Source of the DNA: Halococcus salifodinae DSM 8989
GTDB taxonomy: Archaea > Halobacteriota > Halobacteria > Halobacteriales > Halococcaceae
DNA length: 60,438 nt
Reading direction: 5' to 3'
Assembly: GCF_000336935.1 (NCBI RefSeq)
Contig: NZ_AOME01000077.1
Location: 1 to 60,438, forward strand
The stretch's first letter is position 1, and each line of letters opens with the position of its first letter. Under the pieces are notes generated by a model. It did not search any database. It saw only the letters and a list, made by a program, of their open reading frames with translations, and was not told where the DNA came from. Below, piece after piece: positions 35,028-43,530 of this stretch. Both the position numbers and the translations under genes were made by a program.

Positions 35028-35975
35028 CTATTCGAGCTGTTCGGCCGCGTCGCGCTCTAGCAGCGGGGTCGCGTTCACCTCGGGAAGCGTGACCACGTCC
35101 TCGCTCGCGAGATGGTAGGTCCGCTCGTCGACGCCCATGATCTCGCCGACGTCGCGCGTGATCCGGACGGTCGTTCGGTCGGTGTCGTCGTCGTCGGTCG
35201 TCCGCTGGGCGGTTTCGCCGCCCGCGTCGTCAGCCCCGGCCGGCGCGCGATCGGGTTCGGTCGGCGGCTCGTCGGTCGGTGACTGGTCGTTCATCGATGC
35301 GTCGGCGGTCGTGTCCGCCGTGCTGCCCATCGCGTCGGCCGCGGTGACGCCACCCTCGGCCTCGCCCGGTGCTGTTCGTCCAGTTGTTCCGTCGACAGCC
35401 TCGACACCACCATCCGGTTCGGCGGTGCCGGCAGGCTCGACACCAGCGCCGGTTTCGGCGGGGCTCGAATCGTCGCTACCGGCTCCAGCAGCGCGAACCC
35501 CGTCGGTCGGAGCCGGGCCCGTCGTCCCGTCCGATGGGGTCGGCGAGTCGGTCTCGGCTTCGTCATCCGTGGCGGCCGCGTCGCCATCGCCGGCGAGCAC
35601 GTCGTCGAGGACGTGCGCGCGGTTCGACTCGATCGACTCGACGAGCGTCTCGAACAGTTCGCGCTCCTCGCTCGTGAGTCCGTCCTCGTCGGCTGGCATC
35701 CCGGCGGCGTCGAGGCTGGCGAGCTTGACGAGCTTGCCGACCCGGCGCTCGTAGATCGCTTCGGCGGTGTTCTCGGCGGTCTCGATGTCGTCGGTCAGCC
35801 GGCGGACCTCGGGCGCGGAGAACGGATCGTCGGCCGCGGCGGCCGCGCGCTCGCGTTCCGTGCGAAGCTCCTCGACGAACGCGCCCACCTCGGCGTAGAA
35901 CTCCTCACGGAGAAGCTGGAGGCTGTCCTTCTGACGCTCCTTGCTCCGTGTCGATTGGAGATCTCCGAGGTTCAT
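35028..35975 (-). CDS. GINS complex subunit, Gins51-like
   Basis: A 315-residue protein. The N-terminal GINS A-domain (about 1-125; MNLGDLQSTRSKERQKDSLQ and RRVGKLVKLASLDAAG) and a C-terminal small B-domain (about 265-315; TVRITRDVGEIMGVDERTYHL) are separated by a very long acidic, Gly/Thr-rich linker. GINS joins MCM and Cdc45/GAN in the replicative helicase. Its ATG overlaps the priS stop (ATGA), the conserved archaeal replication pair. Confidence 0.88.
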   Translation of the reverse strand: MNLGDLQSTRSKERQKDSLQLLREEFYAEVGAFVEELRTERERAAAAADDPFSAPEVRRLTDDIETAENTAEAIYERRVGKLVKLASLDAAGMPADEDGLTSEERELFETLVESIESNRAHVLDDVLAGDGDAAATDDEAETDSPTPSDGTTGPAPTDGVRAAGAGSDDSSPAETGAGVEPAGTAEPDGGVEAVDGTTGRTAPGEAEGGVTAADAMGSTADTTADASMNDQSPTDEPPTEPDRAPAGADDAGGETAQRTTDDDDTDRTTVRITRDVGEIMGVDERTYHLASEDVVTLPEVNATPLLERDAAEQLE

Positions 35976-37150
35976 TCTTCGCCCTTCTCGGCGTGGCCGC
36001 GTGCCATCAGGAACACGCCGACGTATTCACGGACCTCATGTCTGCCCGCCGGGAGTGTAAAGCTATCGCCGTCGAGTTCGATCAGATGTTCCTCGTCGAG
36101 CTCGATCGAAATTTCCTGACCGCGGAACGTCTCGGGAATCGTCTCAACGAGGGGATCGAACGCTTCGACGTGATCGCGATCGATCGGCGCGACACGGAGG
36201 CCGCTCCCGCCGTGGAGGCTGCCGGGCAGCCGGATCAGCCGGTTCGTGTCGGTCGTCACGGGCTCGTCGATCGGGGCGTTGTCCGCCGCGACGACTTCGG
36301 GAACCAGGCGCTGTGCGAGGCCGTAGAACGCGGGATGGACGTCGATGTTTCCTGTTTCGATCGACTCGTAGTTGGTGCGTGCGGCGCGCAGCGCGGCCTT
36401 GGCCTTCCCCTCGCCGATCCCGTCGAACTCGCGGAGACGAGCGATCGCCGCCTCGTCGTCCAGTTCCAGCAAGTCGTCGACGAACCCGAGGAGGTGGCGG
36501 TGTGCGCGCGCGCTCCACCCGCCTTCGGTTCGGAGCGTGCGCTTCTGAGCCGGACTCTTCCGCCCGGCGGTCCCGCCGACTGCTTCCGTGGCGATGAGGC
36601 CGTCGAGATCGAGCCCGATCCCGCGGACGTAGTCCACGATCTCACGTCGGGCGTCGCGCTCCAGGTCCTGAACTCCATCGTCGCGAACGTGGACGTGGTA
36701 TCCCCGACCGCCAGAGAAGACGATGTCGAGCTCCCGGAAATCGAAGTCGTCTTCGAGGAAGTCGAGCAGACGGAGGAGCGCGTCCTTGCACTTTCCGAGC
36801 ATCTCTGCATATGAGTCCTCGCCGAGCTCCACCGAGGGGAGATGGTCGGCGTCGAGGTCGAACACGAGATCCGACCCCTGCCAGTCCTTTTCGTCCATGC
36901 TCCCCGCAGCGGGCTCGTCGTATCGTCCCGCCGAGAAGTAGATATGGCGCGGGCGCTCACGCGCGAGGAAATCACCGAAGTCGCCGAGATCGAGGGTCGA
37001 CTTGTGCCGAACCATCGTGGTGCCCGGACTGGAGGTCCACGGGATGTACCCCCACTCGCGCGCGTCGGCGTCAGGCGGCGGCGTCGGCTCCGTCCGGCGG
37101 TAATGATCCCGGAACCGCCCTCGGAGGTACGCACGCGTGCGCTCTTCCAT
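35972..37150 (-). CDS. priS: DNA primase small (catalytic) subunit
   Basis: A 392-residue archaeo-eukaryotic primase. Catalytic carboxylates are D98 and D100 in LVFDLDADH, and the nucleotide-binding SGGRGYH motif is at 146-152. The C-terminal Arg/His-containing NRLIRLPGSLHGGSGL is intact. It synthesises RNA/DNA primers with PriL, which is not in the window. The ATG before EERTRAYLR is the family start. It is translationally coupled to GINS. Confidence 0.94.
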   Translation of the reverse strand: MEERTRAYLRGRFRDHYRRTEPTPPPDADAREWGYIPWTSSPGTTMVRHKSTLDLGDFGDFLARERPRHIYFSAGRYDEPAAGSMDEKDWQGSDLVFDLDADHLPSVELGEDSYAEMLGKCKDALLRLLDFLEDDFDFRELDIVFSGGRGYHVHVRDDGVQDLERDARREIVDYVRGIGLDLDGLIATEAVGGTAGRKSPAQKRTLRTEGGWSARAHRHLLGFVDDLLELDDEAAIARLREFDGIGEGKAKAALRAARTNYESIETGNIDVHPAFYGLAQRLVPEVVAADNAPIDEPVTTDTNRLIRLPGSLHGGSGLRVAPIDRDHVEAFDPLVETIPETFRGQEISIELDEEHLIELDGDSFTLPAGRHEVREYVGVFLMARGHAEKGEE

Positions 37151-37225
37151 CTGGCACTCCCGTTCGGGAAACGTCGGCAAAACGTTGCCGCCTCGTCCTC
37201 GAACGTTCGGTAGCGCGTCCGCGAC

Positions 37226-37546
37226 TCAGTCGATCGGCGGTCCGTTGACGAGTTCGTGGATCCCGACGACCAGCGCCGGCACGACGATCATGAAGATGTG
37301 TTCCTCGATCGGAATCCACAGAAACTCGACGCCGGTTCGGAGTGGAATTTCGAACACACCGACTTCGAGGGTGTACCAGTCCCAGAAGTATGCGAGGGGA
37401 TAGAGCGCAACGACGGTCCGCGCGGCGCGACGGAGTGCGTCGGTCACGAAAAGCAACCCGAGCGCGAGCGCGCCGAAGATCACCTCGGTCACGAGATACG
37501 TATAAGGACCGAAGACGCCGATGTCCGGCAGCAGATCCGGTAGCAT
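37226..37546 (-). CDS. lycopene cyclase domain protein
   Basis: A 106-residue membrane protein of three helices with the PIEEHIFM motif near the C-terminus. This motif corresponds to the PxE(E/D) active-site motif of heterodimeric-type carotenoid cyclases (CrtYc/CrtYd, CarR). Haloarchaeal CrtY normally has two such domains fused in about 240 residues, so this is a single half. It may form a homodimer or have another role. The start MLPDLLPDIGVFGPYTYL is the only sensible one. Confidence 0.75.
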   Translation of the reverse strand: MLPDLLPDIGVFGPYTYLVTEVIFGALALGLLFVTDALRRAARTVVALYPLAYFWDWYTLEVGVFEIPLRTGVEFLWIPIEEHIFMIVVPALVVGIHELVNGPPID

Positions 37547-37640
37547 TCGGTTTCGTAGGTCGCCGGGAACCAAATGCGTGGTGGGGGGTTTCGGCAAAGT
37601 GTTGATTACCCCCGGCAGCGAAGGTAGTGGAGTGAGTACG

Positions 37641-38783
37641 ATGGATATTGCCGACATCGCGACCCCGGACCACGCCGAGGTCACGAGCGACGAGCGTCTC
37701 GGGAAAGTGCGCGCGATCTTCGAGGAGCAGAACCCGCGCGGGATCATCGTCGTCGACGACGGCGAGTACGCCGGCGTGATAACCCAACGCGCGCTGATGC
37801 AGTCCCACGTCGAGGACTCGACGAAGGTGAGTGCGCTCGCCGACACGGCCCCCACCATCGAGCGCACGGCGGACGTTCGGGACGTCGCGCGGATGCTCGT
37901 CGAGGGCAACACCAAGGTCTCACCGGTGTTCGAGAACGACGAGCTCTGGGGGATCGTCACCGCCGACGCGATCCTGGAAGCGGTGCTCGAACACCTCGAC
38001 GCGCTCGTCGTCGACCAGATCCACACCGACGACGTCATCACCGTCACCGAGGACACCCAGGTCGGTCGGGCGATCAACCTCCTCCGCGAGCACGGCATCT
38101 CCCGACTCCCGGTCGAGAACGAGGCAGGCTACCTCACGGGGATGGTCACGACCCACGACCTCGTCGATTTCGTGGTGCGCAGCATGGACCAGCCCACCGA
38201 GGGCGACCGGTCGGGCGACTCCGAGCGGATGCTCGACATCCCGGTGTACGACATGATGAGTTCGCCTGTGGCGACGATCGAGGGCGAGTCGTCCGTCCGC
38301 GAGGCGGTCGACAGGATGCTCGAGAACGACTACAACGGCGTCGTGGTCACGCCACCGGAGGACGACCGGACGGTCGCCGGCGTCCTCACCAAGACCGACG
38401 TCCTCCGCGCGCTCAGCTACACCGAGGACGACCACATGGACGTCCAGATCACCAACATCGACCTGCTGGACACCATCTCTCGGGAGTCGATCCGCGAGTC
38501 GATCACCCAGGTGTCCGATAAGTACCAGGAGATGCAGGTCCAGCACGCTCACGTCCGCTTTCACAAGCACAAGGAGAAACTCCGGGGCACGCCGCTGATC
38601 CAGACCCAGATCCGCCTCCGGACGGATCAGGGTCAGGTCGCCGGCACCGGTGAGGGCTACGGCGCTGACAGCGCCTTTCGAGTCGCCCTCGACAAGCTCG
38701 AACGCAACGTCCTCGAACAGAAGGGGATCCGGAGCGACGCCGAACGCCAGGGCCAGCTCCTCCGGAAGCTCAATCAGATCTAG
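37641..38783 (+). CDS. CBS-domain protein with HPF-like C-terminal domain
   Basis: A 380-residue protein. Four CBS motifs in two pairs (about 1-275; for example VSALADTAPTIERTADVRDVA and VYDMMSSPVATIEGESSV) are followed by about 100 residues (ITNIDLLDTISRESIRESIT to VALDKLERNVLEQKG). The pattern of that tail, a helix, paired strands, HVRFHKHKE and a final helix, resembles the ribosome-hibernation factor fold (HPF/YfiA). CBS pairs usually sense adenine nucleotides. A ribosome-silencing role gated by energy charge is inferred. Repeat B starts right after its stop. Confidence 0.75.
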   Translation: MDIADIATPDHAEVTSDERLGKVRAIFEEQNPRGIIVVDDGEYAGVITQRALMQSHVEDSTKVSALADTAPTIERTADVRDVARMLVEGNTKVSPVFENDELWGIVTADAILEAVLEHLDALVVDQIHTDDVITVTEDTQVGRAINLLREHGISRLPVENEAGYLTGMVTTHDLVDFVVRSMDQPTEGDRSGDSERMLDIPVYDMMSSPVATIEGESSVREAVDRMLENDYNGVVVTPPEDDRTVAGVLTKTDVLRALSYTEDDHMDVQITNIDLLDTISRESIRESITQVSDKYQEMQVQHAHVRFHKHKEKLRGTPLIQTQIRLRTDQGQVAGTGEGYGADSAFRVALDKLERNVLEQKGIRSDAERQGQLLRKLNQI

Positions 38784-39118
38784 AGACCCACTTTTTTACT
38801 CCTCGGGTGCGCTCGCTGCGCTCGCGCACCGCTCGTCGCAAAAACCTGGACTAAAAACCCCCGCGAACGAGCGCCGACGGCGCTCGTTCGCGGTACATCC
38901 ACTAGCCTTCTCCGCAACCGCCCCGCACAGCACCGCCCGAGCCCTCGCTCCCTTCGGTCGCTCGCCCTCGATCCGCCGAGGACCGCCCGCAACCGCACGA
39001 CAAACCGCAACCGCGCCGCCGAAGCCCTCGGGCGCTCGTTCACTTCGTTCACTCGCGCCCTCGCCCTTCATCCACCGAGGGCCGCACCGCCACCGCACCG
39101 CATCCGCCTCCGCAGCCG
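38784..39118 (+). repeat. dispersed 3' repeat family B, copy 5
   Basis: From the CBS gene stop: ACCCACTTTTTTACTCCTCGGG, a palindrome (GTGCGCTCGCTGCGCTCGCGCAC), CGTCGCAAAAACCTGGACTAAAAACC, a hairpin around CGAACGAGCGCCGACGGCGCTCGTTCG, CGCGGTACATCCACTAGCC, TTCTCCGCAACCGCC, GCACAGCACCGCCCGAGCCC and CGCCCTCGATCCGCCGAGG. A second copy of the tail follows (CGCCGCCGAAGCCCTCGG to CTTCATCCACCGAGG). It fills the gap to radB, whose end it faces. Confidence 0.88.
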
Positions 39119-39814
39119 CTACACGTCCTCCTCGACGCCTTCGAGTCCCGTATCGGTGATCGCGAACCGAACGGTGTCGCCGGCAGCCTTCGCGGGATGC
39201 TTTTCGAGCGTCGCGCGGCGATTCCCCGCTCTGAACCGTTCGAGCCGGACGATCACGCCGGTCAGGTGGGCGAGCGTGTGACCGCCGAGTGGCCGCGCGC
39301 GACCGGAGTCGGACTCGGGATCGGAGAACACCTGATTCGTGACGAGCACCGCGAGATCGTGCCGGCGCGCGAGCCCGAGCAGGTGGGTGAGCTGACGACC
39401 CACTCGTCGAAGCGTCTCGCCGCTGTCCTCGGTGGTGCGCTCCAGGCGGTAGAACCCCGTCGCACTGTCGAGCACGATCAGCGACGCGCGCTCGGCGAGC
39501 TGTTCTGCGTCCCGAACCGCCTCCTCCTGCTCGCCGAAATCCAGCGCCTCGGAGACCACGATCCGCGAGGAGAGGTCGCCGAGATCGGCATCGCGCGCCC
39601 CCGCGATCTGCTCGAACCGCTCGGCCGAGAGTCCCTCGGTATCGAGATAGCAGACGGTCCCGCCGTCGGCGGCGACATCGACCGCCGCCGACAGCGCGAT
39701 GTTCGTCTTGCCGGCCGCCGGCGTGCCGTACACCTGTGTGATGGCCCCGCGCGACAGGCCGCCGCCGAGGAGCTCGTCGATGGTCGCACAGCCCGTCGAG
39801 ATCGGATCGCTCAC
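39119..39814 (-). CDS. radB: RecA-family repair protein RadB
   Basis: A 231-residue single-domain RecA-fold protein: PISTGCATIDELLGGGL, Walker A GTPAAGKT (30-37), Walker B LIVLDSATG, and the AVLVTNQVFSD loop. It lacks the N-terminal HhH domain of RadA, as RadB should. An ATG 18 codons upstream (MTDEADGF) is also possible, but the GTG before SDPISTG matches the family start and lies about 27 bases after a T-rich TATA-like stretch. It assists RadA in recombination. Confidence 0.9.
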   Translation of the reverse strand: MSDPISTGCATIDELLGGGLSRGAITQVYGTPAAGKTNIALSAAVDVAADGGTVCYLDTEGLSAERFEQIAGARDADLGDLSSRIVVSEALDFGEQEEAVRDAEQLAERASLIVLDSATGFYRLERTTEDSGETLRRVGRQLTHLLGLARRHDLAVLVTNQVFSDPESDSGRARPLGGHTLAHLTGVIVRLERFRAGNRRATLEKHPAKAAGDTVRFAITDTGLEGVEEDV

Positions 39815-39933
39815 ACCCTCGATTCGCACCTGCCGAACAAAAATGAACCCATCGGCCTCGTCGGTCATCCCACCTTCCCCCAGCCACGCTACCCGGGTGA
39901 GCGTTTAATTGCGCCGGGTGCGAACACCGGAGA

Positions 39934-40665
39934 GTGATCGTCGTCGCCACCGAGGATTTCGAGGTCTACCACGGGGTCGTCACCGACCTCCGGGAGCGCG
40001 GGGTCGAGTTCACTACCGTCGAACCCGGCGACGCGATCCCCGAGCGGGCGCGCGTACTCGTCGCCAGTTCGGACGACGAGTTCGAACTCGATACGGATAC
40101 CGACATCGAGCGCGTCGAGGCAGATCCGGAGGAGCCGCGCCGGGCAGTCGATAGAGCGCTCGCGACGCTGCGCGACGGCGGCCAAACGATCATCGGCGTC
40201 GATCCAGGCGAACGCCCCGGGATCGCGGTGCTCTCGGGTGAAAGCGTCGTCGCGGCGTTTCACGTCCCCCTCGCCGACGCCGCGGGTGTCATCGCCGACG
40301 AGATCGACGAAGCGACCGATCCCGTGGTCCGGATCGGCGACGGCGCACGACTCAAAGGGGCCGCGCTCATCGACGACCTCGATACACCCGTCGAGCTGGT
40401 CGACGAGACCGGGACCACGCCCTACCTCGGCACCGGCGCGCGCGGGATGGGCGACGTGCTCGCCGCCGTCAACATCGCGCGGCGCTCGGGCGATCGGATC
40501 AGGGAGCGCACCGTCGAACCCACCGTCGGCGAACTCGACGTGATCAAAGCCCGCTCACGCGAGCAGTCAGAGGGCAACCGGGAGATCGACGAGGGACTCG
40601 CCCGACAGGTTGCGGCGGGCGAACTGACGATCAAGGAGGCGCTCGCGGAACACCGGAACCGATGA
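39934..40665 (+). CDS. predicted RNase H-fold (RuvC-like) nuclease
   Basis: A 243-residue protein. The N-terminal 80 residues form a small alpha/beta domain. The rest begins TIIGVDPGERPGIAVL, as in RuvC-like RNase H folds, and carries acidic residues at the expected places: D90, D136 (VRIGDGAR), E154/D157/E158 (VELVDET) and D174 (GMGDVLAAVNIA). A Holliday-junction or other nuclease activity is inferred. The start is GTG, with GTTTAATTG about 30 bases upstream. It is divergent from radB and coupled by overlap to the NUDIX gene. Confidence 0.7.
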   Translation: MIVVATEDFEVYHGVVTDLRERGVEFTTVEPGDAIPERARVLVASSDDEFELDTDTDIERVEADPEEPRRAVDRALATLRDGGQTIIGVDPGERPGIAVLSGESVVAAFHVPLADAAGVIADEIDEATDPVVRIGDGARLKGAALIDDLDTPVELVDETGTTPYLGTGARGMGDVLAAVNIARRSGDRIRERTVEPTVGELDVIKARSREQSEGNREIDEGLARQVAAGELTIKEALAEHRNR

Positions 40666-41273
40666 CCGACGACGAAAGCGTGGACATCCTACCGTTGCTC
40701 GACGAACTTCGAGCCATCGGACAGAACGGGCTGATGGACGCCGACAGCCCCTACGACCGGGAACGAAACGAACGACTTCTCGAACTCGCGAGCGAGTATT
40801 ACGGGAAGACGATCGACGTGCCGCCGGCGGAGGTCCAGGATCGACTAGAGAAGGAACTCGGCTACGCTACGGCGAAGGTCGGCGCAGGGGCGGCTGTTTT
40901 CAACGACGACGGAAAGATACTGCTGGTGAAACGCGCAGATAACCGAAAATGGGGGTTTCCAGCTGGTGGAGTCGAACCGAACGAATCGGCCGCCGAGGCC
41001 GCAGTGCGCGAAACCAAAGAAGAGGCCGGGGTTGACGTACGAGTCGACGAACTGATCGGAGTGTCTCACAGGGAAGCAGGCAAATCGAGTCCGCACTCGA
41101 TCATTCACCTTCAGTATCTCTGCGAGCGAACGGATGGGAGACTCCAGCCGTCACACGAAACCGAGGACGTGCGATACTGGGACATCGACGACGTTCCAGT
41201 TTGGCATCCCGGCTCTCGAAAGCTGGCGACCGACGCATACGAACTGTGGTCCGAGATGAACGAGAAGCAGTAG
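40662..41273 (+). CDS. NUDIX hydrolase with N-terminal helical domain
   Basis: A 203-residue protein. Residues about 1-65 form a helical NUDIX-N domain (ILPLLDELRAIGQNGL, YDRERNERLLELASEYYG) followed by a NUDIX domain with box GGVEPNESAAEAAVRETKEEAGV. Relatives hydrolyse ADP-ribose or nucleoside diphosphate sugars. Its ATG overlaps the stop of the RNase H-fold gene (ATGA), so the two form an operon. Confidence 0.85.
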   Translation: MTDDESVDILPLLDELRAIGQNGLMDADSPYDRERNERLLELASEYYGKTIDVPPAEVQDRLEKELGYATAKVGAGAAVFNDDGKILLVKRADNRKWGFPAGGVEPNESAAEAAVRETKEEAGVDVRVDELIGVSHREAGKSSPHSIIHLQYLCERTDGRLQPSHETEDVRYWDIDDVPVWHPGSRKLATDAYELWSEMNEKQ

Positions 41274-41279
41274 CGCGTC

Positions 41280-42107
41280 TCACTTGTCGGAGCGGATCGC
41301 GTCTCGAACCGGAGATAGCTCGATTCCGGTGAGGTCCGTGAGCCGTTCGGCGACGAGCGAGAGGTCCGGTGGCACGTCCATATCGCTGGGAATCACCGTC
41401 GACACGATGGAATCCGGTGAAATCCCGAGGCCCTGCATGCCGTCACAGTGGAAGCGATAGACGCTCGTTCGCGGTCCGCCAGCGTGAACGACGCCCACGT
41501 AGTCGTCGGCCGCGAGCGTCCGGATCGCCGCCGCGAGTTCTGAGACCGCGATCGGGCTCTTGTACATGTCGTCGAAGTATTCGATCGGAACGTTCGCTTG
41601 GAGGCGCTCGCGAGTATCGGCGAGGCGCGGATCGAGTTCGCCCCGCGAGAAGCCGAACACGTAGCCCGGTCGGACGATACAGTAATCTCCGTGAATACGT
41701 CGAACCACGTCCTCGAACGCAACGAGTCGACGACCGTACTCGGTGGTCGGCCGTCGGTCGTCGTCCTCGGCGTACCGGCCATCGACTCCCTCGAACACGG
41801 AATCGCTGGACACGTAGATGAATCGTTGGTCCCTACAGTCGTCGAGAACGCGTGCGGCGGCCCGCTCGAACGCTTCGATGGGTTGGTCGTAGCCGTGTTC
41901 GACCGTCGCGGCGAAGACCACCGTCTCGATGTCGTGGTCGTCGAGCAGCGGCGCGAGGTCGTCGGTCCAGAAATCGAACGCGATCGGGGCGTGCGAAACG
42001 GCCTGGCGGTGGTGTGTCGCGACGACACGCTCACTGCCCCGTTCCAGCGCGGCAACGACTTCGCCACCGACGAACCCGCTCCCGCCGACCACGAGCGTTC
42101 CACTCAT
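41280..42107 (-). CDS. SDR-family sugar-nucleotide reductase (RmlD-like)
   Basis: A 275-residue Rossmann-fold protein of the extended SDR / RmlD type: GGSGFVGGEV cofactor loop at the N-terminus, VVFAATVEHG, a FIYVSSDSVFEG strand with the catalytic Ser, and a TTEYGRRLVAFED YxxxK-type pair. It resembles dTDP-4-dehydrorhamnose reductases. Its ATG overlaps the larC stop, so it is translated with LarC. No other sugar-nucleotide genes are near, so the substrate is open. Confidence 0.8.
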   Translation of the reverse strand: MSGTLVVGGSGFVGGEVVAALERGSERVVATHHRQAVSHAPIAFDFWTDDLAPLLDDHDIETVVFAATVEHGYDQPIEAFERAAARVLDDCRDQRFIYVSSDSVFEGVDGRYAEDDDRRPTTEYGRRLVAFEDVVRRIHGDYCIVRPGYVFGFSRGELDPRLADTRERLQANVPIEYFDDMYKSPIAVSELAAAIRTLAADDYVGVVHAGGPRTSVYRFHCDGMQGLGISPDSIVSTVIPSDMDVPPDLSLVAERLTDLTGIELSPVRDAIRSDK

Positions 42108-43393
42108 TTCCGAACGTTCGCTTCCGCCAGACGCACGACCTCCCGCACCGCCACGTCCGCCTCGGCCGCGACCGCAGCCGCGTCGTCGTACTCGGCGCTC
42201 ACATCGTACACCTCGCCCGCGGCATCGCTCGCGATCTTCACGTCGACCTCGTACTCGCTGCCATCGATCCCGACGGCGGCGGTTTCGAACTCGCGCGAAG
42301 CGATCCAGCGGTGGCGCGCGCCGGTCTCGCGCACTCCCAGCGTCCCCGTCTCGACCGCGAGCCGCCGGGCCACGCGTTCGACATCCTCGGGTTTGACGAT
42401 CACCTTCACGAGATGGCCCGGACGGGACTTCTTCATCGTGGTCGGCACCACCGACACGTCGCGCGCGCCCGCTGCTCGCAGGCTCTCGTGGAGGCCGCCG
42501 AGCACCTCGGGCGTGGCGTCGTCGAGGTTCGTTTCGAGCACCCGAATCCCGTCCTCGATCAGCTCGCCCTCGCCGTCGCCGACGAGCGCGCGGAGCACGT
42601 TCGGGTGCTCGGGGAAGTCGTGATCGCCCGCACCGTAGCCCGATGTATCGACTTGAAGCGTGGGGAGTTGCTCTGCCCCCTCGGCGACGTGGGCGAGGAT
42701 CGCCGCGCCCGTCGGCGTGAGGAGTTCGGTCTCGACCGGGCCACCTCGGAGCGACCACGCGGCGCGTCCTGCGACCTCGACGACCGCGGGGGTCGGCACT
42801 GGATACGTCCCGTGGCTCATCGTGACTTCGCCGCCGCCGGTCGCGAGCGGCGTGGTCACGACACGCTCGACGTCGAGATCGTCGAGTAAGAGCGACGCGC
42901 CGACGACGTCAGCGATGGCGTCGTCAGCGCCGACCTCGTGGAAGTGCGTATCGTCGAGGTCGGTGCCGTGGACCGCCGCCTCAGCGCAGCCAAGGACCTC
43001 GAAGATCACGAGCGCGTCGGCCGCGACGCCAGATGAGAGCGACATCGACTCGACGAGATCGACGACCTCAGGGTAGCTCCGCGAAGGACCCGCTCCCTCC
43101 GCGTGGGTGTGATCGTGGCCGTTCGCGTGGTTGTGGTCGTGATCGTGACGATGGTCGTGGTGTCCGTGGCCGTCGTCCGCGTCGTGATCGTCGCGTTCGT
43201 CGTCAGCGTCGAGAAGCACGTCGACCGTGGTCGCACGAATGCCGTTTTTCGTCGTCTCGTCGGTCGCGTACCGAACGTCGAGCGCATCCTCGACCGGCCT
43301 CAGCACGTCCGGATCCGCGCCGGCGGCGAGCAGCGCCCCGCAGAGCATGTCGCCGCTCGCTCCCATTCGCCCGTCGAAAGCCAGCGTTCGCAT
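42104..43393 (-). CDS. larC: nickel-pincer cofactor synthesis protein LarC
   Basis: A 429-residue protein that inserts nickel into the pyridinium dithiodicarboxylate precursor used by lactate racemase. It starts MRTLAFDGRMGASGDMLCGAL, has a His/Asp-rich metal-storage insert (about 72-98, with HGHHDHRHDHDHNH), then FHEVGADDAIADVVG and a C-terminal ferredoxin-like domain. No larA, larB or larE is in the window. It lies upstream of, and overlaps, the SDR gene. Confidence 0.92.
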   Translation of the reverse strand: MRTLAFDGRMGASGDMLCGALLAAGADPDVLRPVEDALDVRYATDETTKNGIRATTVDVLLDADDERDDHDADDGHGHHDHRHDHDHNHANGHDHTHAEGAGPSRSYPEVVDLVESMSLSSGVAADALVIFEVLGCAEAAVHGTDLDDTHFHEVGADDAIADVVGASLLLDDLDVERVVTTPLATGGGEVTMSHGTYPVPTPAVVEVAGRAAWSLRGGPVETELLTPTGAAILAHVAEGAEQLPTLQVDTSGYGAGDHDFPEHPNVLRALVGDGEGELIEDGIRVLETNLDDATPEVLGGLHESLRAAGARDVSVVPTTMKKSRPGHLVKVIVKPEDVERVARRLAVETGTLGVRETGARHRWIASREFETAAVGIDGSEYEVDVKIASDAAGEVYDVSAEYDDAAAVAAEADVAVREVVRLAEANVRK

Positions 43394-43530
43394 ACCCGAA
43401 CGCGGTCGGCTGGGGCGAAAAAGCACCCGGTCGTTCGTCCCCCTCCCGGCGTTCTCGAACCGGCTCGCGGTGGAGGCAAAAGGCATAACTCCGCCAGCGA
43501 CGGAGTACGAGGTATCCCCGTGGTCCAGTC

